Source: a virus. From it: 23,278 nucleotides of DNA. The number at the start of each line of letters is the position of its first letter. Within the stretch, counting starts at the first letter, position 1. The position numbers were made by a program, and so were the translations under genes. Where the stretch lies: IMG/VR virus record IMGVR_UViG_3300030101_000408, positions 1 through 23,278 of that record. One strand, 5' to 3'. Shown here in pieces: positions 13,663 to 21,625 of this stretch. The notes below the pieces were generated by a model. It saw nothing but the letters and a program-made list of their open reading frames with translations. It made no database searches and was not told where the DNA came from.

Positions 13663-14306
13663 GTTTTACATACGATGAGTTAAAAACCGCTATACAAGAT
13701 TATACGGAGAATGTGGAAACAACTTTTGTAAATAATCTTCCTATTTTCATTCGTACCGCAGAAGAACGTATTCTTAAAACAGTGCAGCTTGATCTGTTTC
13801 GTAAAAATGCATCTGGTCAAATGGCAAGTGGAAACCAGTTTTTACAACAGCCTACTGATTTTTTAGCTCCGTTTTCTTTGAGTTACACGAGTAGTAGTGA
13901 AAAAGAGTTTGTTGAGTTTAAAGACGTAAGTTTTATACAAACATACAACCCAAATTCATCAACAACGGGTTTACCAAAGTATTATGCTACTTTTGATAAC
14001 TCAAATTTTATACTTGGTCCCACGCCCAACGCATCTTTTCAGATTGAAATTCATTATTTTTATCGACCAGCCAGTTTGACAGCTGGGTCTGGTAGCGGCA
14101 CTACCTGGTTGAGTCAAAATGCAGAGTTAACGTTGTTATATGGTGCATTAATAGAGGCATATGTATTTATGAAAGGCGAGCAAGACATAATGGCAATGTA
14201 TGATAAAAGATATCAAGAGAGTTTGGCTGGATTGAAAATGCTTGGAGAAGCTAAAGAAACAACACAAGAATATCGTGTTGGCAAAGTTATAAGGCCGAAA
14301 CAATAA
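13659..14306 (+). CDS. Tail adaptor / tail tubular-like connector protein
   Basis: This 215-residue protein starts MSFTYDELKTAIQDYTENVE with FVNNLPIFIRTAEERILKTV (about 23-42). Its beta-rich centre contains PKYYATFDNSNFILGPTPNA (about 107-126) and FQIEIHYFYRPASLTAG (about 127-143). It ends in a helical segment with LTLLYGALIEAYVFMKGEQD. This combination is familiar as the adaptor that follows the gp4-like connector in marine podovirus-like genomes, comparable to tail tubular protein A or the SU10-type adaptor. It would join the head to the short tail and fibres. The coupling by ATGA and TAATG overlaps fits. Confidence 0.75.
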   Translation: MSFTYDELKTAIQDYTENVETTFVNNLPIFIRTAEERILKTVQLDLFRKNASGQMASGNQFLQQPTDFLAPFSLSYTSSSEKEFVEFKDVSFIQTYNPNSSTTGLPKYYATFDNSNFILGPTPNASFQIEIHYFYRPASLTAGSGSGTTWLSQNAELTLLYGALIEAYVFMKGEQDIMAMYDKRYQESLAGLKMLGEAKETTQEYRVGKVIRPKQ

Positions 14307-14590
14307 TGTTTGAAGCACATATGAACGTACCAGTTGTTTCTGTTGTTACGACACAAAACAGAGGCCAAACACCAGAGGAGGTGGCAGCTAGGTGTGTGGA
14401 AAAGATTGTTGATGTTTCTAAAAATGCACATCCTGCTTTGAGGGATCAAGCAATAGCATATCGGGACGCTGTTCAGCAGGTGGTTACTCTTTACATGAAA
14501 GAGGCTATAAAAAGCGACAGAACTACGATATACAATGCAATCAAGGATGCTGGGCAAGAAAGCTTGGCAGAAGCCATAAGGAGACTTTAG
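14306..14590 (+). CDS. Small conserved protein, unknown function
   Basis: This 94-residue, mostly helical protein has VVTTQNRGQTPEEVAARCVE (about 13-32) followed by SKNAHPALRDQAIAYRDAVQ and a helical end (QESLAEAIRRL). Similar short proteins with TPEEVAARCV appear in several marine phages between structural genes and have no assigned role. Its start overlaps the adaptor stop (TAATG) and the next gene begins one base after its stop, so it is part of the same structural operon. It may be an assembly factor or a small tail component. Confidence 0.75.
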   Translation: MFEAHMNVPVVSVVTTQNRGQTPEEVAARCVEKIVDVSKNAHPALRDQAIAYRDAVQQVVTLYMKEAIKSDRTTIYNAIKDAGQESLAEAIRRL

Positions 14591-14591
14591 C

Positions 14592-15050
14592 ATGGCAATT
14601 ACACAGGCAATGTGTACTTCTTTTAAGAAAGAGCTTCTGCTAGGAGTACATAGATTTGGGACAAACTCAGCAGATACGTTTAAGTTATCTTTGTACACAA
14701 GCAGCGCATCACTTGATGCTGCATCAACAGCTTTCACGACCTCAAACGAAGTTTCTGGCACGGGATACAGTTCTGGTGGGGGCACCCTTACTGGAGTTGC
14801 ACCAACCACCAGTAGCACAACGGGATTCACTGATTTTACCGATTTGACCTTTAGTAGTTCTAGCATTACTGCAAGGGGCGCAATGGTTTATAACAGTACA
14901 CCAAGTGCTAATGATGAATCTGGTAGTTCTCTTACAAACCCTGCTTGTATTATTCTTGACTTTGGTTCTGATAAAACTTCTTCAAATGGTGACTTTACCA
15001 TTCAGTTCCCAACGGCAAGCTCAAGTGCTGCAATTATCAGGATTGCATAA
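14592..15050 (+). CDS. Small beta-rich structural protein (MAITQAMCTSF type)
   Basis: This 152-residue protein opens MAITQAMCTSFKKELLLGVH and continues FKLSLYTSSASLDAASTAF with many Ser, Thr and Gly. STTGFTDFTDLTFSSSSITA is followed by a C-terminal part with CIILDFGSDKTSSNGDFTIQ. The pattern is well known from marine phages and suits a beta-sandwich virion protein, possibly a head fibre or tail appendage component. It starts one base after the preceding stop. Position before the fibre cluster favours an appendage role. Confidence 0.78.
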   Translation: MAITQAMCTSFKKELLLGVHRFGTNSADTFKLSLYTSSASLDAASTAFTTSNEVSGTGYSSGGGTLTGVAPTTSSTTGFTDFTDLTFSSSSITARGAMVYNSTPSANDESGSSLTNPACIILDFGSDKTSSNGDFTIQFPTASSSAAIIRIA

Positions 15051-15052
15051 TC

Positions 15053-15505
15053 ATGGCGGTCCTCGTCAATAGAGCCAAGATGACAACCTCAACTACGGGG
15101 ACGGGGACTATTACACTAGGTTCTGCTCTTGATGGATTTCAGACATTTACTGGCGCAGGTGTAACCAACGGTCAAACTGTGCAGTATTGTATTGAGGATG
15201 CCGCAAACTTTGAGATAGGCACAGGGGTCTATACAACATCTGGCACAACTCTTACTCGTAGCGTTACTGAGAGTTCAAACTCTGACAATGCGATAAGTCT
15301 TTCTGGCACGGCTATTGTTTTTATTACGGCGGTAGCGGCTGATCTTACAAGCAGTGTGGCAATTACAGGGGGCAGCATTACAGGTATCGTTGATCTTAAT
15401 GTAACTGATGGTGGCACGGGTGCATCTTCTGCATCAGCAGCAAGAAACAATTTAGATGTAGACCAAGCAGGTACTGCTTTGGCGTTGGCGATTGCGTTAG
15501 GATAA
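15053..15505 (+). CDS. Fibre-type small protein (MAVLVNRAKMTTSTTG type)
   Basis: This 150-residue protein has ALDGFQTFTGAGVTNGQTVQ (about 25-44) and EIGTGVYTTSGTTLTRSVTE (about 54-73) ahead of a C-terminal Gly-rich element, LNVTDGGTGASSASAARNNL. That last element is a widespread fibre motif found before trimeric fibre domains. It ends soon after in QAGTALALAIALG, so if it is a fibre it is a very short one, or the base onto which longer fibres attach. It comes two bases after the previous gene and three bases before the next. Confidence 0.78.
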   Translation: MAVLVNRAKMTTSTTGTGTITLGSALDGFQTFTGAGVTNGQTVQYCIEDAANFEIGTGVYTTSGTTLTRSVTESSNSDNAISLSGTAIVFITAVAADLTSSVAITGGSITGIVDLNVTDGGTGASSASAARNNLDVDQAGTALALAIALG

Positions 15506-15508
15506 GAC

Positions 15509-15817
15509 ATGGCAAATACGTTTAAGAATTACCACACAGCGTCAATAGGCACCAGCGCGTCTACTGTTTACACGGTGCCAAGTTCAACAACGGCGGTAGT
15601 CATAGGGCTGAATCTTGCAAACAGGACGGGCAGTCAGATACTTGTAGATGTGCAGCTTTCATCAACCTTTATTATTAAGAATGCACCAATACCCGGTGGA
15701 TCAGCTTTATCTGTATTAGATGGGAAGATTATCGCAGAGACTACTGAAACCATCGTAGTTACCTCTAACACTGCATCTTCTGTAGATGCGATTGTGTCTG
15801 TTCTGGAGCAAACCTAA
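15509..15817 (+). CDS. Small structural protein (MANTFKNYHTASIG type)
   Basis: This 102-residue protein opens MANTFKNYHTASIGTSASTV, with strands TAVVIGLNLANRTGSQILVD, VQLSSTFIIKNAPIPGGSAL and ETIVVTSNTASSVDAIVSVL. It looks like one beta-sandwich domain. Proteins with this opening are common beside fibre genes in marine phages and are presumed virion components, though their location is unknown. Its stop overlaps the next fibre ATG (TAATG), so it may be an adaptor for that fibre. Confidence 0.78.
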   Translation: MANTFKNYHTASIGTSASTVYTVPSSTTAVVIGLNLANRTGSQILVDVQLSSTFIIKNAPIPGGSALSVLDGKIIAETTETIVVTSNTASSVDAIVSVLEQT

Positions 15818-18798
15818 TGGCAGGATATATTGGAAATAAGGCTGTTGCGTTAAGCACCACGGCTGCAAATGTGACGGGTACGATTACAGCAGGTGCATTA
15901 GACATATCTGGTGACACAGATGTAGACGGCACAACCAACCTAGACGTTACAAATATTGTAGGTGATCTTACTGTAACAGGAGACACTATAACATTTACAT
16001 CAGCAAATGCTAATGATCCTGCATTTAAGTTGATAAATACAACAAACGATACTGATGGTGCTGAACTTCAAATTAGAAAAGACAAAGGTGCGGCTGGTGC
16101 AGATGGAGACATAGTTGGTTTAATATCTTTTATTGGTGATGACGCTACACAACAACAACATATTTTTGCTAAAATGGAAGCATCTATTGCTACAGCAGCA
16201 GATGGCTCTGAAGGTGGTAAGCTGGCTTTTGGTGTTGCTTCCCATGATGCAGAGTTTCAAAATGGTTTAGTTTTACAAGATGGTAATGCAGAGGATGAAA
16301 TAGACGTAACTATTGGTAATGGCACTAGCTCTTTAACTACCATTGCTGGAACATTAACCTCTACAGGTGCAATTACTTCTAACGCAGGAGTTGTTGTAGA
16401 TAACATTACCATAGATGGCACAGAGATAGACCTGTCCTCTGGCACTCTTACCTTAGACTCTGCTGGAGATATTAGTCTTCAAGCAGGTAGTGGTGGTGAA
16501 AGATTATTAATCTCTAACAGCACTGGCGATGTAATTTTGCGAACTGCTGACAGGTTTATTTATTCTAATGGTTCCAGTGGTGGAACTACGATTGATGCTG
16601 GAATTAGGTTTGAAAGTGCTACGCCAAAGCTAGAATTTTGGGTAAATGATGGTGAACGTGCATCTATAAGTTCTGATGGTACGGCTACGTTTGGTAATAC
16701 TGGAGGTAATGCAACTGCTATTATTCAAGGCTCAAGTGGTGCAGGTAGTACAAACCAACCAGGAAGTGACTTGCAACTAAAAGGCGGGGCTGGTGGTGGA
16801 ACTGGTGGTTCTAACATAAAGTTTTTTACTGCTCCCGGTGGGAGTTCAGGCACCAGCGAAAGTGCTGCTGTTGAACGTATGCGTATCAAATCTAACGGCA
16901 CTATTATGTCAGTAGATGCAGGAACTGATAATACTAGATTTGGTGAGGATGCAGGTGCTGCCTTAGTTAGTGGTGCTAACTCTAATGTACTTATAGGTGA
17001 TGTGGCTGGTACTTCTCTCACATCTCCTGCAAGCTTCAATGTTGCAGTAGGTCATCTTGCATTAGATGCTGATACAAAAGGTGATAATACTGTAGCAGTT
17101 GGTTATGCTGCATTAAGTAACCAAAACTTTTCTGAAGCTTCCACTGACTCTGGTAATACTGCTGTAGGTTATTTAGCAGGTGTTGGAAATGTAACAGGTA
17201 TTAATAATACTTTTATTGGGGATAGAGCAGGAGATGCTATAACAGGTTCTGGTTATAGTGGAAGCACAAGACAAGCTGGTGGAGATAATAATGTTGCAGT
17301 TGGTCAAGGTGCTTTAACAGGTGATACTAAAGGTAACAGGTCAACTGCTCTTGGGTATCAGACGTTAGTAAATCAGAATTTTACTAGTTCCACAGATAGC
17401 CATAATACAGCAGTTGGAGCTTTTGCAGGTACAGCAATTCAATCTGGTAGATTTAATACTCTTGTAGGATCAAGTGCAGCTACAACATTAGCTGGTGGTC
17501 AACAAAACGTAGCTATTGGCTATCAGGCATTAACTAATGCAGATGAAGATGATGAAAATGTAGCTATTGGCTCTAATGCACTCTTCGCTCAAAATGCAGG
17601 TGATGCTACAAACAATGTAGGGGTTGGGTGTGACGTTGGAGTAAATCTTTCAACTGCCACTAGCACTACTCTTGTCGGAACAGATGCTAACGGTTCAGGA
17701 GTTATGACAGGTGGAGCCAATACTGCGGTAGGTACTGAGGCTTTGTTTTCTTGTACTAGTGGCGAGGGTAACGCAATTATGGGTTATCAAGCTGCCCGTG
17801 CATTAACGGTTGGTTCTTACAACGTGGCTATAGGCCGTGAAGCATTAGAATCTGATGATGTAGGTAGTCGTTGTGTAGCTATTGGCTACCGTTCTTTAAG
17901 AACGCAAGATTCTGCTGGTGCAACTGCAAATAGTATGTACAACACCGCAGTTGGTTATGAAGCAGGTACAAGTATAGACACAGGTTATTACAATACCTTT
18001 GTAGGTGGTCTTGCTGGTGATGGCACAGATGATGGTCAAGAAAATGTAGCAGTGGGTTATCAGGCATTGAGTGGTAATTGTGGTAATAGCAATGTTGCTG
18101 TAGGTGTACAGGCTGGAATAGCAGTTACTGGAGCTACAAACACTCTTATAGGAAATGGTGCTGGTTCTGGGCTTGGTAATGGTTCTGAAAACGTATTTAT
18201 TGGTGATGCTGCTGGAACAAGAGGCACTGACGCAGCTACTACTGGTTCTTGTATATTAATTGGACATGATACGGGTACAAGTGCATCAGATAGCACTTCT
18301 CAAATACTTTTAGGTGTTGATACTCAAGCAACAACAGACAACAGTTTTCATGTTGGTATTGGATCAAGTCTTATTTCTATTCCTATAAATGGGTCTACAA
18401 CAACTTTTTCAGCATCTTCTGACGAAAGGCTTAAAGAAAATATAGCAACATCTACAGCAGGGTTAAGTTTCTTAAAAGATTTAAGACCCGTTACATACAC
18501 TTGGAAAAAGAAAAAAGACGTACCTTCTAACATGCCATATTTTTACGAAGAGGGTTCTGATGATCCTTGTGTGGGTGAAGGAAAAACATATCATGGTTTT
18601 GTTGCTCAAGAAATAAAAACAGCTTTAGATAACCACACAGAAATAAAAGATGGTCAGGACCTTTGGCACGAAGATGATCATGGAACCCAACGAGTAGCAC
18701 CGGGAGCATTAGTACCAATCCTAGTCAAAGCACTACAAGAACTATCAGCAAAGAACGATGCCTTAGAAGCACGAATAGCAACATTGGAGGGGTCATAA
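15817..18798 (+). CDS. Tail fibre/adhesin with YadA-like beta-roll and S74 chaperone domain
   Basis: This is a 993-residue fibre. It opens MAGYIGNKAVALSTTAANVT and has a beta-helical shaft to about residue 380. From about 390 to 820 there are some two dozen short repeats of the type N-hydrophobic-x-hydrophobic-G-x-x-A-hydrophobic (NVAVGHLAL, NTAVGYLAG, NVAIGYQAL), like the left-handed beta-roll of YadA-type trimeric adhesins. The end is an S74 peptidase/intramolecular chaperone: SSDERLKEN gives the Ser868/Lys873 dyad that cleaves the fibre from its C-terminal trimerisation chaperone (about 126 residues), which ends in the coiled coil ALEARIATLEGS. Cleavage is inferred from the motif. It probably binds the host surface. 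The base composition is noticeably AT-rich. Confidence 0.85.
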   Translation: MAGYIGNKAVALSTTAANVTGTITAGALDISGDTDVDGTTNLDVTNIVGDLTVTGDTITFTSANANDPAFKLINTTNDTDGAELQIRKDKGAAGADGDIVGLISFIGDDATQQQHIFAKMEASIATAADGSEGGKLAFGVASHDAEFQNGLVLQDGNAEDEIDVTIGNGTSSLTTIAGTLTSTGAITSNAGVVVDNITIDGTEIDLSSGTLTLDSAGDISLQAGSGGERLLISNSTGDVILRTADRFIYSNGSSGGTTIDAGIRFESATPKLEFWVNDGERASISSDGTATFGNTGGNATAIIQGSSGAGSTNQPGSDLQLKGGAGGGTGGSNIKFFTAPGGSSGTSESAAVERMRIKSNGTIMSVDAGTDNTRFGEDAGAALVSGANSNVLIGDVAGTSLTSPASFNVAVGHLALDADTKGDNTVAVGYAALSNQNFSEASTDSGNTAVGYLAGVGNVTGINNTFIGDRAGDAITGSGYSGSTRQAGGDNNVAVGQGALTGDTKGNRSTALGYQTLVNQNFTSSTDSHNTAVGAFAGTAIQSGRFNTLVGSSAATTLAGGQQNVAIGYQALTNADEDDENVAIGSNALFAQNAGDATNNVGVGCDVGVNLSTATSTTLVGTDANGSGVMTGGANTAVGTEALFSCTSGEGNAIMGYQAARALTVGSYNVAIGREALESDDVGSRCVAIGYRSLRTQDSAGATANSMYNTAVGYEAGTSIDTGYYNTFVGGLAGDGTDDGQENVAVGYQALSGNCGNSNVAVGVQAGIAVTGATNTLIGNGAGSGLGNGSENVFIGDAAGTRGTDAATTGSCILIGHDTGTSASDSTSQILLGVDTQATTDNSFHVGIGSSLISIPINGSTTTFSASSDERLKENIATSTAGLSFLKDLRPVTYTWKKKKDVPSNMPYFYEEGSDDPCVGEGKTYHGFVAQEIKTALDNHTEIKDGQDLWHEDDHGTQRVAPGALVPILVKALQELSAKNDALEARIATLEGS
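18760..18790 (+). repeat. Fibre 3'-end repeat, copy A
   Basis: These 31 bases at the end of the first long fibre gene match 19197-19227 at 26 positions and share the same register, reading ALEARIATLE. They encode the last heptads of the S74 chaperone coiled coil. Related copies lie at 19197 and 21584. Confidence 0.75.
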
Positions 18799-18799
18799 T

Positions 18800-19168
18800 A
18801 TGGCTGTAACACTTACATGGGGAATTGAGGCAGTAAAGACTCTCCAGTCTCCAAAGGCAGATTTTATAACAGAGATACAATGGTATTTAACTGCTGTAGA
18901 TTCTGATACATACAAAGAAAAACAAACAGATGGAAAAGAAGTTGATGTTCCGTGGTCTGTTAGACGGGAAGGAACTTTATCTAAATTACAAGAAAGTGAA
19001 TCATTTACTGCCTTTGCTGATTTAACTGAAACACAAATAATAGGTTGGGTAAAAAATATCTTAGGAACTTCATCTGTAGCTAGTATTGAAAAAAATACTA
19101 AATCAGTTTTGGAGTCTAAAAAAACTCCATCTCAAGCACCAGCTAAAAAAGATTTACCTTGGTCATAA
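18800..19168 (+). CDS. Small fibre-associated protein, unknown function
   Basis: This 122-residue protein opens MAVTLTWGIEAVKTLQSPKA with a beta-strand-rich first half (ITEIQWYLTAVDSDTYKEKQ) and ADLTETQIIGWVKNILGTSS (about 74-93). It ends in a Lys/Pro-rich tail. The W-x-hydrophobic start and the ADLTE-x-QhhGW element occur in a family of small marine-phage proteins near fibre genes that I recall as DUF7936-like. The role may be a fibre chaperone or a small virion component. It starts one base after the first fibre stop and precedes the second fibre. Confidence 0.75.
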   Translation: MAVTLTWGIEAVKTLQSPKADFITEIQWYLTAVDSDTYKEKQTDGKEVDVPWSVRREGTLSKLQESESFTAFADLTETQIIGWVKNILGTSSVASIEKNTKSVLESKKTPSQAPAKKDLPWS

Positions 19169-19169
19169 A

Positions 19170-19235
19170 ATGCAAGAGCAACAAGAAACAATTACAGCCT
19201 TAGAAGCACGTATCACAGCACTGGAGGTAGGATAA
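19170..19235 (+). CDS. 21-residue coiled-coil ORF, possible fibre remnant
   Basis: One base after the previous stop, an ATG opens a 21-codon frame reading MQEQQETITALEARITALEV and ending G, with a TAA that overlaps the next gene's ATG (TAATG). The peptide is nearly the same as the last residues of both fibres (LEARIATLE and LEARITALE). No ribosome binding site is visible, although coupled re-initiation after the upstream stop is possible. It is either the residue of a deleted fibre 3' end or a very small real coiled-coil peptide. Confidence 0.45.
   Translation: MQEQQETITALEARITALEVG
19197..19227 (+). repeat. Fibre 3'-end repeat, copy B
   Basis: This copy is inside the 21-codon ORF. It matches 18760-18790 at 26 of 31 positions and 21584-21614 at 25 of 31. 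It is the only copy without a fibre gene upstream in its own frame. Confidence 0.75.
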
Positions 19236-21625
19236 TGGCAGGATATATAGGGCCAGCCCCAGTACCACAGGCTACCCAGACCAGAGAAGTTTTTACTTTG
19301 TCATCCACACAGACAACTGTGGGTACAGGTGGTTATACTCCGGGTTTTGTAGATGTGTACTTAAACGGTGCCAAGCTTGCCCCTGCTGATTTTACGGCTA
19401 CCAATGGCAGTGACATTGTTCTTGCTTCAGGCGCAGCAGCTAACGACATTTTAGAGGTTGTGGCCTTTCAAGAGTTTACGGTAGTAGACCAAACATTCTC
19501 TGGCGACATCACCTTCACAGGTGCCAGCTACAACCTAGTATGGGATGCTAGTGACAATGCGTTGGAGTTTGCTGATAACGCTAAAGCAACCTTTGGCGCT
19601 GGTTCTGACCTACAGATTTACCATGATGGATCACATTCTTATATAGATGATACTGGAACGGGAAGGTTATACTTACGTGGTTCAGACAGAGTACAAATAC
19701 AAAAGTACAATAGTGATAGTGGTTTAGTAGAGGATGGCATTTCATTTTTAGAAGATGGGGCGGTTAAGCTTTATCACAATAATTCTAATAAATTGGAAAC
19801 TACCTCAACGGGTGTAGCTATTAGTGGACAAGTTTTTACTAATGTAATTGGTCGATCAGATGACACAAATACTACTATAGATTTTCCCGGCTCTGACGTT
19901 ATTGAAACGTATACGGCTGGCGTTTTACGCACGACCCTCAACAGCAGCGGCAACTTGGGGATTGGGGTGTCTCCTTCTGGCGCACGACTTCACGTAGACA
20001 CGGCTGTAGCTGGGTACGCCGCAAAGTTTGTAAATGACAACACTGCAACTGATGCAAATGGAGTATTAATACAAGCAGGGTCAGCTTCCACAGAATATGC
20101 TCTTAATGTTGCAAATACTGCTGGTTCAACAAACTTTCTTGTTGTCAAAGGAAATGGCAACACGGGGATTGGAGAGTCAAACCCTCTTGCTAAGCTTCAA
20201 ATTTCAACGACCAGTGGCGAAAGTGACATCAGATTACATCGTACAGATACTGCTATTGCAAACGATGATATTTACGGAAATATATTCTTTAGTGGTGATG
20301 ACAGTGACACTAACGCCAACGGGATAAGAGGCTTTATCCGAGGCAAAGCACAAGGCACTGGCGGCGGAATGAAGCTGGAGTTTGGTACGGCTGGTGGCGG
20401 TGTAGCTATTGGTTCAGACCCACGAATGACGATTAATGCAGATGGAAACGTGGGGATTGGAGTTTCGCCTACTACTGCCTATGGAAGTGCTTTACAAATT
20501 CACGATACAGGAACTGCTGGCGCAAATTTACGTTTGACAGATAGCAATACTGGCTCTGGAACTGGTAACGGTATGGAGCTTATTGCTATTAATGCCGATA
20601 ACTATTGGATAAACCGTGAAACATCTGGCGTAATATATAATATAATTGGCACCACTCAAGTTTATAAACTCGACAGCAGTGGCTTTCCTTCATTTACAGG
20701 TGCTTCTGATATCCGATTAACGCTTGGCTCAACAGGCACTGCTGGCACGAACAGTGCCTCTTTTCTTAGGGGTAACGGTGCTAAATTACAGTATAATGCT
20801 GCTTCTGGCAGCCATGAGTGGGAAGTAGGTGGAAGCTTCAAAATGGTGCTAGATAGTTCTGGCAACTTGGGGATTGGGACTTCCTCACCAAACAATAAAC
20901 TAGATGTAAATGGAGGGATTGTTTGTTCGCCAAATACGGATGGCAAAGATACTTTTGAGTTATCTACTCACGCTGTAAACGAAGGAAGGTTAAGTATCAA
21001 AAATGTTGATACAACCACTGTTCAAATTCGGGCTGGTGGAGACAGCTATTTTAACGGCGGCAAAGTCTTGGTTGGCTGCACCTCGTTTGGTGACGATGGA
21101 ATCTCTATGGCTCCTCGTTACTCTGGTCTAAGCACAACTTCACAGATTAGATGGAATAGAGCGTCTTCAAGTCAAACTGGTTCGGCACTTCAATTTTTAG
21201 ATAACAGTCAAGATGTGGGTTCTATAAATTACAACAATTCGTCAACATCGTTTAATACATCTTCAGACTATCGCCTTAAAGAAAACGTTTCTTATTCTTG
21301 GGATGCAACCACTCGTTTAAAACAACTAAAACCAGCCCGTTTTAATTTCATTGTAAGTCCAGACAAAACTGTAGATGGATTTCTAGCCCACGAAGTTAGC
21401 AGCATTGTGCCAGAAGCTATTACAGGTGAAAAAGATGCAATTCAAGTTTGGGAAAGCGCAGAGGAATTACCAGAAGGTGTTTCTGTTGGAGACAACAAAT
21501 TAGATGCTGATGGTAATACTATACCAGCTTTGCAAAGCATCGACCAATCTAAACTTGTGCCTTTGCTTGTCAAAACCATCTTAGAATTAGAGGCACGAAT
21601 AACCGCACTGGAGGCAGGATCATGA
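19235..21625 (+). CDS. Second tail fibre with S74 chaperone domain
   Basis: This 796-residue fibre opens MAGYIGPAPVPQATQTREVF. An N-terminal domain (about 15-85) includes GFVDVYLNGAKLAPADFTAT, as in many short-tailed-phage fibre attachment regions. The shaft has repeated GN-x-GIG-x-x-x-P units (NLGIGVSP, NTGIGESNP, NVGIGVSPT, NLGIGTSSP), one per beta-helical segment. The end is an S74 chaperone with SSDYRLKENV, giving the Ser677/Lys682 dyad, and LKPARFNFIV and VDGFLAHEVSSIVPEA as in the family. The last 120 or so residues would be removed after trimerisation. It ends LEARITALEAGS. Start and end sequences resemble those of the first fibre while the shafts differ, so the two are probably alternative or paired receptor-binding proteins. 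Confidence 0.87.
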   Translation: MAGYIGPAPVPQATQTREVFTLSSTQTTVGTGGYTPGFVDVYLNGAKLAPADFTATNGSDIVLASGAAANDILEVVAFQEFTVVDQTFSGDITFTGASYNLVWDASDNALEFADNAKATFGAGSDLQIYHDGSHSYIDDTGTGRLYLRGSDRVQIQKYNSDSGLVEDGISFLEDGAVKLYHNNSNKLETTSTGVAISGQVFTNVIGRSDDTNTTIDFPGSDVIETYTAGVLRTTLNSSGNLGIGVSPSGARLHVDTAVAGYAAKFVNDNTATDANGVLIQAGSASTEYALNVANTAGSTNFLVVKGNGNTGIGESNPLAKLQISTTSGESDIRLHRTDTAIANDDIYGNIFFSGDDSDTNANGIRGFIRGKAQGTGGGMKLEFGTAGGGVAIGSDPRMTINADGNVGIGVSPTTAYGSALQIHDTGTAGANLRLTDSNTGSGTGNGMELIAINADNYWINRETSGVIYNIIGTTQVYKLDSSGFPSFTGASDIRLTLGSTGTAGTNSASFLRGNGAKLQYNAASGSHEWEVGGSFKMVLDSSGNLGIGTSSPNNKLDVNGGIVCSPNTDGKDTFELSTHAVNEGRLSIKNVDTTTVQIRAGGDSYFNGGKVLVGCTSFGDDGISMAPRYSGLSTTSQIRWNRASSSQTGSALQFLDNSQDVGSINYNNSSTSFNTSSDYRLKENVSYSWDATTRLKQLKPARFNFIVSPDKTVDGFLAHEVSSIVPEAITGEKDAIQVWESAEELPEGVSVGDNKLDADGNTIPALQSIDQSKLVPLLVKTILELEARITALEAGS
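21584..21614 (+). repeat. Fibre 3'-end repeat, copy C
   Basis: This copy at the end of the second fibre gene encodes the coiled coil LEARITALEA and matches copy B at 25 of 31 bases. Confidence 0.75.

Noticed and set aside
14213-14866. 217-codon open frame on the minus strand
   Set aside because: It spans three well-supported plus-strand genes with coupled starts, and no promoter or ribosome binding site is visible.
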